DNA from: 21-14-0-10-47-8 sp966211455
Lineage (GTDB): Bacteria > Bdellovibrionota > Bdellovibrionia > Bdellovibrionales > Bdellovibrionaceae
DNA: 64,000 nt
Reading direction: 5' to 3'
NCBI GenBank assembly: GCA_966211455.1
Contig: CBIHNI010000004.1
Span: 180,111-244,110, forward strand
Made by a program: the position numbers and the translations under genes. Numbering within the stretch: the stretch's first letter is position 1; the number at the start of each line of letters is the position of its first letter. Positions 1-8,634 of this stretch are shown here, piece by piece. The notes beneath the pieces were generated by a model that did not search any database, was not told where the DNA came from, and saw nothing but the letters and a program-made list of their open reading frames with translations.

Positions 1-2
1 GG

Positions 3-107
3 CGAGGCCTGGATGGCCGAGTAGCCAGCATGCAGCGCCAAGGACGGCAAGAGAACCCCATGACAAAGAAGGCCCAAGTTCTTCAGAAGATTTTTCCGAA
101 GAACTAA
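3..107 (+). CDS. possible C-terminal end of a gene entering from the left edge
   Basis: An open frame runs from the left edge to a TAA at 105-107 and encodes about 34 basic residues ending in KIFPKN. It would converge with, and overlap by four bases, the minus-strand transporter gene. The composition (many Gln, Arg and Lys) is compatible with a basic protein tail, but nothing identifies a family. It could be chance, because a minus-strand frame also stays open here. Confidence 0.3.
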   Translation, partial: RGLDGRVASMQRQGRQENPMTKKAQVLQKIFPKN

Positions 108-550
108 AACTTCGCCACCAAAGTAGCTCCCGCGAGAACCAGCAGTGCTCCGAGCGCTTTCCAAAGGCTTGGTGGAGCGGCGCTGGTTGTGGCTTCAAGA
201 ATCAATGACAAGATGATCTGAGCGGTGATCAGCAGGACGAAACTTGTCGAGGGGCCCAGTGTTTGGATGGACCATGGCAGTCCCATGACCAGCAAGAAGC
301 CGCAGGTTCCGGGGATCAGGTAGCTCAGTTTGAAATTTTCTGTGGGTTTTTGAATTTGAAAGAATTCAGGGACAATTGTCGGAGTATATTTGGCGATAGC
401 GTAAATTCCAAGACTCAAAATGAGGAAGACCGCCGCGTTAATTGCGACAGCCGTGGATAAGCCAAGTTGGCTGCCCATTTGGCGGTTCAAAGTGGCTTGA
501 GTGACAACAGTCGCACCGAGAGCAAGCGGAATAAGCAAATATGCATTCAT
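104..550 (-). CDS. DMT-superfamily YdcZ/DUF606-type membrane protein
   Basis: The 148-aa protein is almost entirely hydrophobic, with about five membrane segments: residues 2-20, 32-53, 74-94, 100-120 and 128-147. The N-terminal pattern NAYLLIPLALGATVVTQATLNRQMG and the small size fit the YdcZ (DUF606) half-transporters of the drug/metabolite superfamily, which usually work as pairs. The substrate is unknown. It is divergent from the purine operon, leaving about 100 bp for two promoters; no clear promoter boxes were recognised. Confidence 0.72.
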   Translation of the reverse strand: MNAYLLIPLALGATVVTQATLNRQMGSQLGLSTAVAINAAVFLILSLGIYAIAKYTPTIVPEFFQIQKPTENFKLSYLIPGTCGFLLVMGLPWSIQTLGPSTSFVLLITAQIILSLILEATTSAAPPSLWKALGALLVLAGATLVAKF

Positions 551-653
551 GATTTTCCGAGTCTACTGAAGTCTTTGTGGACGGACAAGCGATTCCAAGT
601 TAGGCTTCTTTCCGTCATCACAAAACTCCGAACAGATCAGCTGGAGGTATCGG

Positions 654-1652
654 GTGAAAGAGAGCGATCCGAAGCGCCAATCTCCTTCCCAACAGCCTGT
701 GGACTACAAGTCTGCGGGTGTGGATGTGGAAGCAGGCGATGCGCTGGTGGACTGGTTGCAGGAATCAAAGACGCCGCAACCTCACGCTGACAAAATCGTT
801 TCAGGTATTGGTGGTTTTGCCTCTCTGTTTCGCGCCGATTTTTCGAAATATAAAAAACCCTGTCTTGTCACCTGCACCGACGGTGTCGGGACCAAAGTGA
901 AAATTGCAGCCCAGTTCGAGCGTTACGAAGGCATCGGTCAAGATCTGGTCGCCATGTGCGTGAACGATTTGATCTGCACGGGTGGCGAACCTTTGATGTT
1001 CTTGGATTACTATGCGACCGGAAAGCTGGATCTGAAGGCGGCCAAAGGTTTCTTGCAAAGCGTTCGACAGGCTTGCATCGACAGCGATTGCGCTTTGGTC
1101 GGCGGCGAAACGGCGGAAATGCCGGGCGTTTACAAAGAGAAAGATTTTGACTGCGCAGGCTTTGCCGTCGGCGTGGTCGACGAAGAGAAAGCTTTGGGTG
1201 CGCACCTGGTTCAAAAAGGTGATGTGCTCGTCGGTGTGTCCAGCAGCGGTTTTCACTCCAATGGTTACAGTCTGCTCAGAAAAGTTTTTGCCGAAGATCT
1301 CGAAAAGTGGGCGGACGTTTTGCTGACGCCGACCGCACTGTACGTGAAACTTTTTAAAGCTTTGCGAGACAAATTCGAGATCCATGCGCTGGCGCATATG
1401 ACCGGCGGCGGGATTGAAAACGTGCCGCGCGTTTTACCGAAGGGTTTGCAGTGGCAGCGCAAGGACTGGGCTTGGCCCGATGCATTTCGCGAAGTGCAGC
1501 GACGCACGCGGATGTCGGACGATCAGATGTTGCAGACGTTAAACTGTGGTGTGGGGCTTACGGTGGTATTGCCGCCGGATCAGGCTAAAGGGGCGCGAGA
1601 CGTGATCGAGAAAATGGGCTTCCAATCATACGATTTAGGGGAGCTTCGATGA
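654..1652 (+). CDS. purM: phosphoribosylformylglycinamidine cyclo-ligase (AIR synthase)
   Basis: PurM closes FGAM to aminoimidazole ribotide with ATP, the fifth step of purine synthesis, in the cytoplasm. The 332-aa protein has the family's DYKSAGVDVEAG start, the CTDGVGTK loop near residue 80, the LVAMCVNDLICTGGEPLMFLDYYATG stretch, VGGETAEMPG and the SSGFHSNGYSL motif. The GTG start at 654 is chosen because GGAGG at 643-647 lies six bases upstream and the conserved domain begins just after it. It is the first gene of the operon and overlaps purN by four bases. Confidence 0.96.
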   Translation: MKESDPKRQSPSQQPVDYKSAGVDVEAGDALVDWLQESKTPQPHADKIVSGIGGFASLFRADFSKYKKPCLVTCTDGVGTKVKIAAQFERYEGIGQDLVAMCVNDLICTGGEPLMFLDYYATGKLDLKAAKGFLQSVRQACIDSDCALVGGETAEMPGVYKEKDFDCAGFAVGVVDEEKALGAHLVQKGDVLVGVSSSGFHSNGYSLLRKVFAEDLEKWADVLLTPTALYVKLFKALRDKFEIHALAHMTGGGIENVPRVLPKGLQWQRKDWAWPDAFREVQRRTRMSDDQMLQTLNCGVGLTVVLPPDQAKGARDVIEKMGFQSYDLGELR

Positions 1653-2233
1653 GGCCGGCACGCTGGGCGATTTTCTTGTCCGGTCGTGGCTCGAATGCCC
1701 AAGCGTTCTGGGAACTGATCAGCGAAATCGATATCGCCGTTTGTGTCAGTTCAAAATCACAATGTGCCGGAGTTTTAAAAGCCAAGCGCCTTGGGATTCC
1801 GACAATCATTCTTAAAAATCCAATCGACTGGTTGGCTTTGACAAAAAATCTAAAAGCCCAAGGGATCAATCGCATTTTTCTTTTGGGCTTTATGAAAATC
1901 CTGCCGGCCGAATTTTGTGAAGCCTGGGTGGGGAAAATGTGGAATTTGCATCCAAGTCTTTTGCCGGATTTCGCCGGGGCGGAAGCCATCGAGCGCAGCT
2001 ATGAAGCGGGCGGAAGATTTGGCGTCAGCGTTCACGAGGTCACGGCCGAGATGGATGCGGGGCCTTTGTGTTTGCAAAAAAAAATATCAGAGCAAGTGAA
2101 AACGGAATTTGTCTCGATCGGTGAAGCGCAGATGCGAATCTCGCAAACCGAACAGAGATTGGTGCGCGAGTGGGCGGGGCGGGTGCAAGCCCGGACCTTG
2201 TCTCGACTTCAGGAGGATGCAGCATGGATTTAA
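1649..2233 (+). CDS. purN: phosphoribosylglycinamide formyltransferase
   Basis: PurN transfers formyl from 10-formyl-THF to glycinamide ribonucleotide. The 194-aa product has the SGRGSN phosphate-binding loop at residues 11-16, an LLGFMKILP stretch, the catalytic N-x-H in NLHPSLLP and the catalytic Asp in VTAEMDAGP, so the Asn/His/Asp catalytic set is intact. The ATG overlaps the purM stop as ATGA, which implies translational coupling. The folate-binding region between NLHP and GVSVHE differs from the usual K-G/YxG spacing (FAGAEAIERSYEAGGRFG), so it is a divergent but plausibly active member. Confidence 0.9.
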   Translation: MRPARWAIFLSGRGSNAQAFWELISEIDIAVCVSSKSQCAGVLKAKRLGIPTIILKNPIDWLALTKNLKAQGINRIFLLGFMKILPAEFCEAWVGKMWNLHPSLLPDFAGAEAIERSYEAGGRFGVSVHEVTAEMDAGPLCLQKKISEQVKTEFVSIGEAQMRISQTEQRLVREWAGRVQARTLSRLQEDAAWI

Positions 2234-3552
2234 GTGCGCAAATCGGGATCGTTTCGATTTTTGGCCGTGGTCATTGGTTGGCGGCCGAACTGGCAAAAGC
2301 AAAAGTACCGGTGACGCTTTTAGATGTCACCGCGCAAATGGGAAGTTGGCAGCCTGAAGATGTGGAAGGGCCTTTTGGCTACTTTCAAATGGAAGGTCTG
2401 CAGGAGGCTCGTTTATCTGCCGACGAAAAAGTGGTGAAGCTTGAAAATGGCATGACTTTTTGGCTTGAAGATGGACCTTTGGAGCTTCGGGGACCGACGG
2501 TGGATTACCGCCTTGAACAGTTGCGGGTCTCACCTTTAAGTCTCGAGTATCTGAAAAAGAACTCGGCTTTAACCGCCACCGATCAGACCGCATTTCGGAA
2601 GCTTTCTTTCGAGCAGAATTGGCTTTCGAATCTGGCGCATCACCTGTCATCATCAGTTGAAACCTTGTCTTCAGAGTCTTTGCGTGAAGGGCGCAGACGT
2701 CCTTTGTTTGAAAATTTCTTTGTCCGCCAGGCGAGCCAAGCGGGACACGAAAAATCTTTGAAGTGGTGTGAAGAGCAAGGCGTGAAGGTTCTTCGCCATG
2801 TGGAAGTGAAGGACCTGGTTTTTGAAGAGCGAAAAAAGATTGCAAGCCTCGAAGTCCGCACGGACCGTCCGGGTCTTTTTAAAGCCGAACAGTTGGTGCT
2901 TTGCTGGACATCGCAAGAGTGCGCTTTGATCTCGCCAAAAATTCAGCAGGCACTTTTCAGCCGCGGCGTTTTGGAGCCGCAATGGGCTTGGATGAGATTC
3001 CGCAGTAAGATCCAAGGGCAGGGACCGCTTTCGGGTCTGGTGCGAGATCAGCTTCCGATTCATTCGGTGGTGATCAGCGATCGCATGCTGCCGTGGTCAC
3101 ATGAAAATCTAATGATCTTGCAGCGGGTTCCGCAGCAAAACGATGTGGTCGATGTGTGGATGAAAATTCCGAACAATCAACGTTTCAACAGCCAATATCT
3201 GACTGAACGCGGCCGTCGGCTGAAAGAAGTTCTGGAAAGGCATTTGCCGGATAACCAAGTCAACGTGCTGGAGCTTCCGATGGAGTCGAAATCGACTTTT
3301 CAAGAGATGGGCCCGGCCCGACATCCGGTGTATTCGCGGGCTGTGACCGCGATGCGCGACCAAAAAAGTGTCGGCAATGTCTATTTTGACAGTCCTGAAT
3401 TCTGGGCTTCTTTGGGATGGGAAGGGCAGTTCGAACACCAAACCAAGATCTACCAGGAGCTGAAGTCTTGGTGGGATCACAAAGAAGAACTTCGAATCAA
3501 GCGAGAGTTGAAGGAAGCGGCAAAACAAAAAAATCGAGGAGCGGATCTGTGA
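2224..3552 (+). CDS. Rossmann-fold flavoprotein-like protein inside the pur operon, function unknown
   Basis: The 442-aa protein starts at ATG 2224, with GGAGG at 2212-2216, and overlaps purN by ten bases. Its N-terminus (IGIVSIFGRGHWLAAELAKA..VTLLD) resembles a beta-alpha-beta nucleotide-binding fold with an acidic residue closing the second strand, as in FAD/NAD(P) proteins of the amine-oxidase or NAD-binding type. The glycine pattern G-x-G-x-x is relaxed. The middle part (LVLCWTSQECALISPKI) resembles the second half of a flavoprotein Rossmann domain. There is no signal peptide. Co-transcription with purN and purB is certain from the overlaps, but no purine-synthesis step is missing without it, so its role is open. 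Confidence 0.7.
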   Translation: MDLSAQIGIVSIFGRGHWLAAELAKAKVPVTLLDVTAQMGSWQPEDVEGPFGYFQMEGLQEARLSADEKVVKLENGMTFWLEDGPLELRGPTVDYRLEQLRVSPLSLEYLKKNSALTATDQTAFRKLSFEQNWLSNLAHHLSSSVETLSSESLREGRRRPLFENFFVRQASQAGHEKSLKWCEEQGVKVLRHVEVKDLVFEERKKIASLEVRTDRPGLFKAEQLVLCWTSQECALISPKIQQALFSRGVLEPQWAWMRFRSKIQGQGPLSGLVRDQLPIHSVVISDRMLPWSHENLMILQRVPQQNDVVDVWMKIPNNQRFNSQYLTERGRRLKEVLERHLPDNQVNVLELPMESKSTFQEMGPARHPVYSRAVTAMRDQKSVGNVYFDSPEFWASLGWEGQFEHQTKIYQELKSWWDHKEELRIKRELKEAAKQKNRGADL

Positions 3553-4835
3553 TTGAAAGATACACCCGAGCGGAAATGGGTTTGGTCTGGGACGTGGAAA
3601 CCAAGTTTTCCAAAATGATGGAAGTTGAAATCGCCGTCGCCAAAGTGCAGGCCTCGATGAAGATCATTCCTCGCTCGGCGGCGATCGCCATCGCGAGCAA
3701 AAGCAAGTTTTCAGTGAAACGCATTCTGGAGATCGAAAAAGAGACCAAGCACGACGTGATCGCTTTCGTTTCCAACGTGGCCGAAAACGTCGGCGAAGCC
3801 GGTCGCTACGTGCATTTTGGACTGACCAGCTCGGATGTTTTGGACACGGCTTTCAGTCTGCAGGTTCGCGATGCGGGTGACGTCTTAGAGAAAAGTTTGG
3901 ACTTTTTAGAGAAATCTTTGAAAAACCTGATCCGTAAGAATGCCGATGTGATGTGTGCCGGTCGTACGCACGGGATGTTCGCTGAGCCCACCACCTTCGG
4001 ATTTAAGATGGCGGGCTTTTTGGCGGAACTGAAAAGAAACCGCGGCCGGATCGAGCGCGCGCTGAAGCAAATGCAGATCGCAAAACTGAGCGGGGCCGTC
4101 GGGACTTACTCGAGCCAATCAGCGCAAGTGGAATCGAAAGTGGCAAAAGCTTTGGGACTGCAACCGGAAACGGTCGCGACCCAAGTCGTGCCCCGGGATC
4201 GTCATGCCGAAGTTTTGATTTCGCTTGCAATGTTGGGCGCGGGTCTCGAAAGACTTGCGATCGAGCTTCGCCATTTGCAGCGAAGCGAAGTCAGCGAGGT
4301 CACCGAAGGTTTCACCCGCGGGCAAAAAGGCTCTTCGGCCATGCCACATAAGAAGAATCCGATCTCGGCGGAAAACATCACGGGTCTGGCAAGGCTTCTT
4401 CGCTCGTATGCCCAAGCATCGATTGAAAACATCGCCCTTTGGCACGAGCGGGATATCAGTCATTCGTCAGTCGAGCGGGTGATCTTTCCGGATGCGTTTA
4501 TCGTGGCCGATTATGCCGTTCATCGCATGGCCATCTTGATCGAAGGTCTGGATGTGCATCGTAAAAAGATGATGGAAAATGTCGAGCTGTCTCAGGGGCA
4601 GCTTTTCAGTTCGCAGGTGCTTTTGGCTTTGGTGGAAAAGGGGCTGGATCGCGAAACCGCTTATTATCATGTCCAAAGACTTTGCCACTCGTTGGGGAAG
4701 GGGGATCATCTGCGCGATCGCATCATCAAAGATCCCGAGCTCAAGCGGCTTTTGAAGGCGAAAGAGGTCGATTCGATCTTTAAAGGAACCCGAAACCAAA
4801 AAGCGATCAAAGAAGTGATCAAAAGGGTGCTGTAA
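3549..4835 (+). CDS. purB: adenylosuccinate lyase
   Basis: PurB removes fumarate from SAICAR and from adenylosuccinate. The GTG start at 3549 overlaps the upstream stop (GTGA), has GAGGA at 3536-3540, and gives a 428-aa protein starting with ERYTRAEMG. Visible family marks are HDVIAFV (about residue 68), FGLTSSDVLDTA, the catalytic His region in GRTHGMFAEPTTFG, and the lyase signature GSSAMPHKKNPIS near residue 262 carrying the mobile catalytic Ser. Length is normal for the short bacterial type. The upstream in-frame extension back to 3417 lies inside the preceding gene and is not needed. Confidence 0.96.
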   Translation: MIERYTRAEMGLVWDVETKFSKMMEVEIAVAKVQASMKIIPRSAAIAIASKSKFSVKRILEIEKETKHDVIAFVSNVAENVGEAGRYVHFGLTSSDVLDTAFSLQVRDAGDVLEKSLDFLEKSLKNLIRKNADVMCAGRTHGMFAEPTTFGFKMAGFLAELKRNRGRIERALKQMQIAKLSGAVGTYSSQSAQVESKVAKALGLQPETVATQVVPRDRHAEVLISLAMLGAGLERLAIELRHLQRSEVSEVTEGFTRGQKGSSAMPHKKNPISAENITGLARLLRSYAQASIENIALWHERDISHSSVERVIFPDAFIVADYAVHRMAILIEGLDVHRKKMMENVELSQGQLFSSQVLLALVEKGLDRETAYYHVQRLCHSLGKGDHLRDRIIKDPELKRLLKAKEVDSIFKGTRNQKAIKEVIKRVL

Positions 4836-4838
4836 AAA

Positions 4839-5558
4839 ATGAAAAGCGAACTTTTGTACGAAGGAAAAGCAAAGAAGATCTACTCGATCCCGGGCGAGCC
4901 GAACAAAGTCCGCGTCGAGTATAAAAATAGCCTGACCGCTTTCAATGCGCTGAAAAAAGGCGAATTCGAGCAAAAGGGCGAAATCAACCGCGAGATCACG
5001 TCGCTGATTTTTCAATACTTGAAAAAAAACGGCGTGTCTTCGCACTGGGTTTCGGACCTGGGGCCGACCGAGATGATCGTGCAAAAAGTGAACATCATCC
5101 CGCTCGAAGTGGTCGTGCGAAATATTCTGGCCGGCAGCACGGCGAAAAAACTGGGCATCGAAGAAGGTAAAAAGCTGCAGAAACCCTTGGTCGAATTTTA
5201 TTACAAAGACGATAAGTTGGGCGATCCATTTCTGAGTGATGACCAAGCCCTGATGATGGAAGTGGCCACCGAGCAAGAGCTGAGAGAATTGAAAGCGAAA
5301 GCTTTGAAGGTGAACGAGCTGATGCGAGATCTTTTTCACCGGGCCGGGATCGAGCTTGTCGATTTTAAAATCGAGTTCGGCAAAGATCTGAAAAATGAAA
5401 TCCTGCTGGCCGATGAAATTTCTCCGGATTGCTGTCGACTGTGGGATCTGAAAACCCAGGAAAAACTCGATAAAGATCGCTTCCGCCGCGATCTGGGCAA
5501 CATCAAGGAAAGTTATCAAGAAGTTCTCAAACGATTGAAAGAGGTGGCAAATGGCTAA
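4839..5558 (+). CDS. purC: SAICAR synthetase
   Basis: PurC joins CAIR and aspartate using ATP. The 239-aa protein begins MKSELLYEGKAKKIYSI, the classic family start, and contains NSLTAFNALKKG, the PLEVVVRNILAGS motif and LVDFKIEFG..ILLADEISPD with metal/ATP-binding acidic residues. Its length matches the usual 235-240 aa. It follows purB by three bases and overlaps purS by eight. Confidence 0.97.
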   Translation: MKSELLYEGKAKKIYSIPGEPNKVRVEYKNSLTAFNALKKGEFEQKGEINREITSLIFQYLKKNGVSSHWVSDLGPTEMIVQKVNIIPLEVVVRNILAGSTAKKLGIEEGKKLQKPLVEFYYKDDKLGDPFLSDDQALMMEVATEQELRELKAKALKVNELMRDLFHRAGIELVDFKIEFGKDLKNEILLADEISPDCCRLWDLKTQEKLDKDRFRRDLGNIKESYQEVLKRLKEVANG

Positions 5559-5796
5559 TCCAGTGCGAATCGGTGTGAAAATCATGCCTCGGGATGTAAT
5601 CTTGGATACTCAGGGACGGGCCATCGAGCAGACTTTGAAACTCAACCAGATGCCCGAGGCGCATGTGCGCGTGGGCCGCTTTGTCGAGCTTGAATTGGCC
5701 GGCACGATAGATATGGCCAAAAAGCAGGCCGAGCAAATCGCCAAAAATGTTCTGTGCAACCCTTTGATTGAAACTTTCGAGCTGAAGGAAATTTAA
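5551..5796 (+). CDS. purS: FGAM synthase subunit PurS
   Basis: PurS is the small structural subunit that bridges PurQ and PurL in the three-part FGAM synthase. The 81-aa sequence has the family layout: an N-terminal strand IGVKIMPRDVILDTQGRAI, the central VRVGRFVELEL, and the C-terminal AEQIAKNVLCNPLIETFEL. It overlaps purC and lies four bases from purQ. Its presence agrees with the short PurL downstream. Confidence 0.95.
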   Translation: MANPVRIGVKIMPRDVILDTQGRAIEQTLKLNQMPEAHVRVGRFVELELAGTIDMAKKQAEQIAKNVLCNPLIETFELKEI

Positions 5797-5799
5797 ATC

Positions 5800-6441
5800 A
5801 TGAAGAAAGTCGGCGTGCTGAGATTCCCCGGAACCAACTGCGACCGCGATGTTTTTTCGTGGGTCGAAAGCAAAGGTTTCGAGGCGCAGTTTCTGTGGCA
5901 TTTGAATCAGTTCAATGTGAATGACTATGAATCCTTGCTGATCCCGGGTGGATTTAGCTACGGCGATTACCTGCGATCCGGGGCGCTGGCGGCCCTTTCG
6001 CCGGTGATGAAATCGGTGAAAGAATTTGCCGATCAAGGAAAGCCGGTGCTTGGAATTTGCAATGGCTTTCAGATTCTGTGTGAAGCCAAACTTCTGCCGG
6101 GCGCTTTGGTGAAAAACGAAGGCCGCCGATTTGTCGATGACTGGGTCGAGCTCGAGATGATCCAGCCGCACGGAACCTTCGGCGCGGGCCTAAAAAAAGG
6201 CGAACGCTTTCAGCTTCCGGTTGCCCACGGCGATGGGCGTTTTTATGCACCCGCGGACGAGTTAAAGAAAATTTTCGATCAAGAACTGGTGTGGCTGAAG
6301 TACCTGCAAAATCCAAATGGCAGCATTTCAAATATTGCGGGCGTCATGAACGAAAAGCGAAACGTGGTGGGATTGATGCCGCATCCAGAGCGAGCCATTG
6401 CGGAATGGATGGGTGGCGTTGCGGGATGGAGCTTTCTATGA
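5800..6441 (+). CDS. purQ: FGAM synthase glutaminase subunit PurQ
   Basis: PurQ releases ammonia from glutamine for PurL. The 213-aa class I amidotransferase has the FPGTNCDRD start, the oxyanion region PGGFSYGDYLRSGALAA, the nucleophile Cys in GICNGFQIL (about residue 87), and the catalytic His and Glu in MPHPERA near residue 193. The stop overlaps the purL start as ATGA. Confidence 0.96.
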   Translation: MKKVGVLRFPGTNCDRDVFSWVESKGFEAQFLWHLNQFNVNDYESLLIPGGFSYGDYLRSGALAALSPVMKSVKEFADQGKPVLGICNGFQILCEAKLLPGALVKNEGRRFVDDWVELEMIQPHGTFGAGLKKGERFQLPVAHGDGRFYAPADELKKIFDQELVWLKYLQNPNGSISNIAGVMNEKRNVVGLMPHPERAIAEWMGGVAGWSFL

Positions 6442-8609
6442 CCGAAGAATTGAAAAGAAAACTGAAGACCTACCGTTTATCCGAATCCGAGTATCATAAG
6501 ATTTGCGATCTGCTCAAGCGTGAGCCGAAATCGGTCGAGTGGGCTTTGTTCTCGGCCCTGTGGAGCGAGCACTGCAGTTATAAAAGCTCGAAGATCCACT
6601 TAAGAAAATTTGGACAGACTTTGAATTCGACTGTCGTGAACGCCAGCGGTGAAAATGCCGGTGTGGTCGATTTGGGATTTGGCGAGCGCATCGCTTTTAA
6701 AATGGAATCCCACAATCACCCAAGTTTTATCGAACCTTATCAGGGTGCTGCGACGGGTGTGGGCGGAATCTTGCGGGATATCTTCACCATGGGGGCGCGT
6801 CCGATTGCTTTGGCCGATTATCTTTGCTTTGGTGAAGAGTCAGCTCCACGCATGCCGGCTTTGGTGGATGGGGTTGTGCGCGGGATCAGCGGTTACGGAA
6901 ACTGCGTCGGGGTTCCGACCGTCACTGGCCAGACCAATTTCAATAAAGCTTACAATCAAAATATCCTGGTCAACGCCATGGCGGTGGGTCTTTTAAATCC
7001 GGAAGATCCAATTGCGCTGTCGGGTGCGAAAGGTGTCGGCAATTGGGTGGTGTATGTCGGGGCGAAAACCGGCAAAGACGGGGTGCATGGCGCCGCGATG
7101 GCATCTGAATCTTTCGATGAAAATTCGGAAGCAAAAAAGCCCAACGTGCAGATCGGCGATCCCTACTTTGAAAAACTTTTGATCGAGTCTTGCCTGGAAG
7201 TCATTCAAGAAGGGCTCGTCGTCAGTATCCAGGATATGGGGGCCGCGGGGCTCACAAGCTCAAGCTTTGAGATGGCCTCAAAAGGTGGCGTCGGGATGGA
7301 GATGCATCTGGATCAGGTGCCGCTTCGTGATTCCAGCATGACTCCGGAAGAAATTCTTTTATCCGAATCGCAAGAGCGAATGCTGATGATCTGCGAGCCT
7401 GCAAAATACGACCAGGTGAGAAAGCATTTCTCAAGGTGGGGTCTGGACGCGCAAAAAATCGGGCAGGTGATCGCCGATCGAAGAGTGAAACTTTTCTGGA
7501 AAGGTGACGTCTTAACCGACGTCGATCCGGATCTGTTGGTGGAAAGTGCGCCGGTTTACAACCGTGAATTCCGCGCTTGGAATTTCCCGCGCCGAAAAGA
7601 AGCGAAAACTTCTGAAAAGCTGCTGGGCTCGAAGCTGCACCATCATATCCTAGATCATGTGGGGTCCGTGCAAGGCTGCAGCCGCAAATCCATTTATCGC
7701 CAATATGATCAGCGGGTCGGAGCCCGCACCGCCGCCGGTGCGGATGACAGCGACGTGGCGATGCAGAAGCTTCCGTCAGGGCGTGGGCTTGCGATCGCGG
7801 TCGGCTGCAGACCCGAGCTGATGAAGGTCGACGCTTATCTGGGGGCGATGGATGCTGTTTTGTATCCCGCTTTGCAAATGGCGGTGAAAGGCGCAAAAGC
7901 GTGCGCGGTGACAGATTGTCTGAATTTTGGAAACCCCGAGCGTCCCGAAATCATGTCAGAATTCGTGGCCAGTGTGGAGGCTATCAGCGAAGTCGCGCAG
8001 AAATTGCAGACACCGGTCATCAGTGGTAACGTCAGCTTCTACAACGAAACGCAGGGAAATAATATTATTTCCACTCCGGCAACGGGTGTGATTGGGGTCA
8101 GGGATTCGGTCGAGGAGCTTGCGAAAGACTTCTTCACGGAGGCAGCGCAGTCCGTTTTCACGCTCAAACTGAGGTGGGCGGATGTGGATTTCCGGGAAAA
8201 TCATTTCGCGGGAAATCTTTTTATCGAAAAAGTTCAGGCCTTCCAAAATCTGTTGCTGGGACTGGAAAAAGAAAGACTCTTCACCTCTTCACAGATGGTT
8301 GGGTTCGGCGGGCTTGCCGTCACCATCGCGAAGATGAGTCTCAAAGGCATTGGCTTTTCGTCGCAGCTTGCGGAAGAGTCGGTCGATTGGGGAGCAGACG
8401 GTCTTTATCAGGCCGTGGTCGCGACTTCGAATCCGGAAGCCTTTCAGAATTTCGTGCAAGAGGCGGCGCGCGGTTTAAGTGATTTCGAATGGAAAGAAGT
8501 CGGTGTTACTGGCGGTGATAGCGTGAAGTTCGGTGCAGACGTGAGGATTTTAATTTCAAGTCTGTCAGAGAAATCGAATGCAGGTTTGGATCGGTTGATT
8601 TCAGTCTAA
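6438..8609 (+). CDS. purL: FGAM synthase large subunit PurL (short form)
   Basis: PurL uses ATP and PurQ-derived ammonia to make FGAM. The ATG at 6438 has GGAG at 6428-6431 and overlaps the purQ stop, giving 723 aa, the length of the PurS-dependent Bacillus type rather than the ~1300-aa fused form. Motifs include SALWSEHCSYKSSK near residue 40, MESHNHPSFIEPYQGAATGVGG, the duplicated AIR-synthase-like halves with QDMGAAGLTSSS, and ISGNVSFYNE in the second half. A longer frame starting at 6291 lies within purQ and lacks support. Confidence 0.96.
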   Translation: MTEELKRKLKTYRLSESEYHKICDLLKREPKSVEWALFSALWSEHCSYKSSKIHLRKFGQTLNSTVVNASGENAGVVDLGFGERIAFKMESHNHPSFIEPYQGAATGVGGILRDIFTMGARPIALADYLCFGEESAPRMPALVDGVVRGISGYGNCVGVPTVTGQTNFNKAYNQNILVNAMAVGLLNPEDPIALSGAKGVGNWVVYVGAKTGKDGVHGAAMASESFDENSEAKKPNVQIGDPYFEKLLIESCLEVIQEGLVVSIQDMGAAGLTSSSFEMASKGGVGMEMHLDQVPLRDSSMTPEEILLSESQERMLMICEPAKYDQVRKHFSRWGLDAQKIGQVIADRRVKLFWKGDVLTDVDPDLLVESAPVYNREFRAWNFPRRKEAKTSEKLLGSKLHHHILDHVGSVQGCSRKSIYRQYDQRVGARTAAGADDSDVAMQKLPSGRGLAIAVGCRPELMKVDAYLGAMDAVLYPALQMAVKGAKACAVTDCLNFGNPERPEIMSEFVASVEAISEVAQKLQTPVISGNVSFYNETQGNNIISTPATGVIGVRDSVEELAKDFFTEAAQSVFTLKLRWADVDFRENHFAGNLFIEKVQAFQNLLLGLEKERLFTSSQMVGFGGLAVTIAKMSLKGIGFSSQLAEESVDWGADGLYQAVVATSNPEAFQNFVQEAARGLSDFEWKEVGVTGGDSVKFGADVRILISSLSEKSNAGLDRLISV

Positions 8610-8634
8610 AGGCGCAAGCCAAAGGGAAAAACCC

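Noticed and set aside
801..1397. 198-aa minus-strand open frame opposite purM, and similar long antisense frames opposite purC (4467-5585), purL (7252-7896) and the cbb3 genes (45350-46111)
   Set aside because: They lie opposite genes with strong family motifs, have composition typical of antisense frames, and lack ribosome-binding sites.
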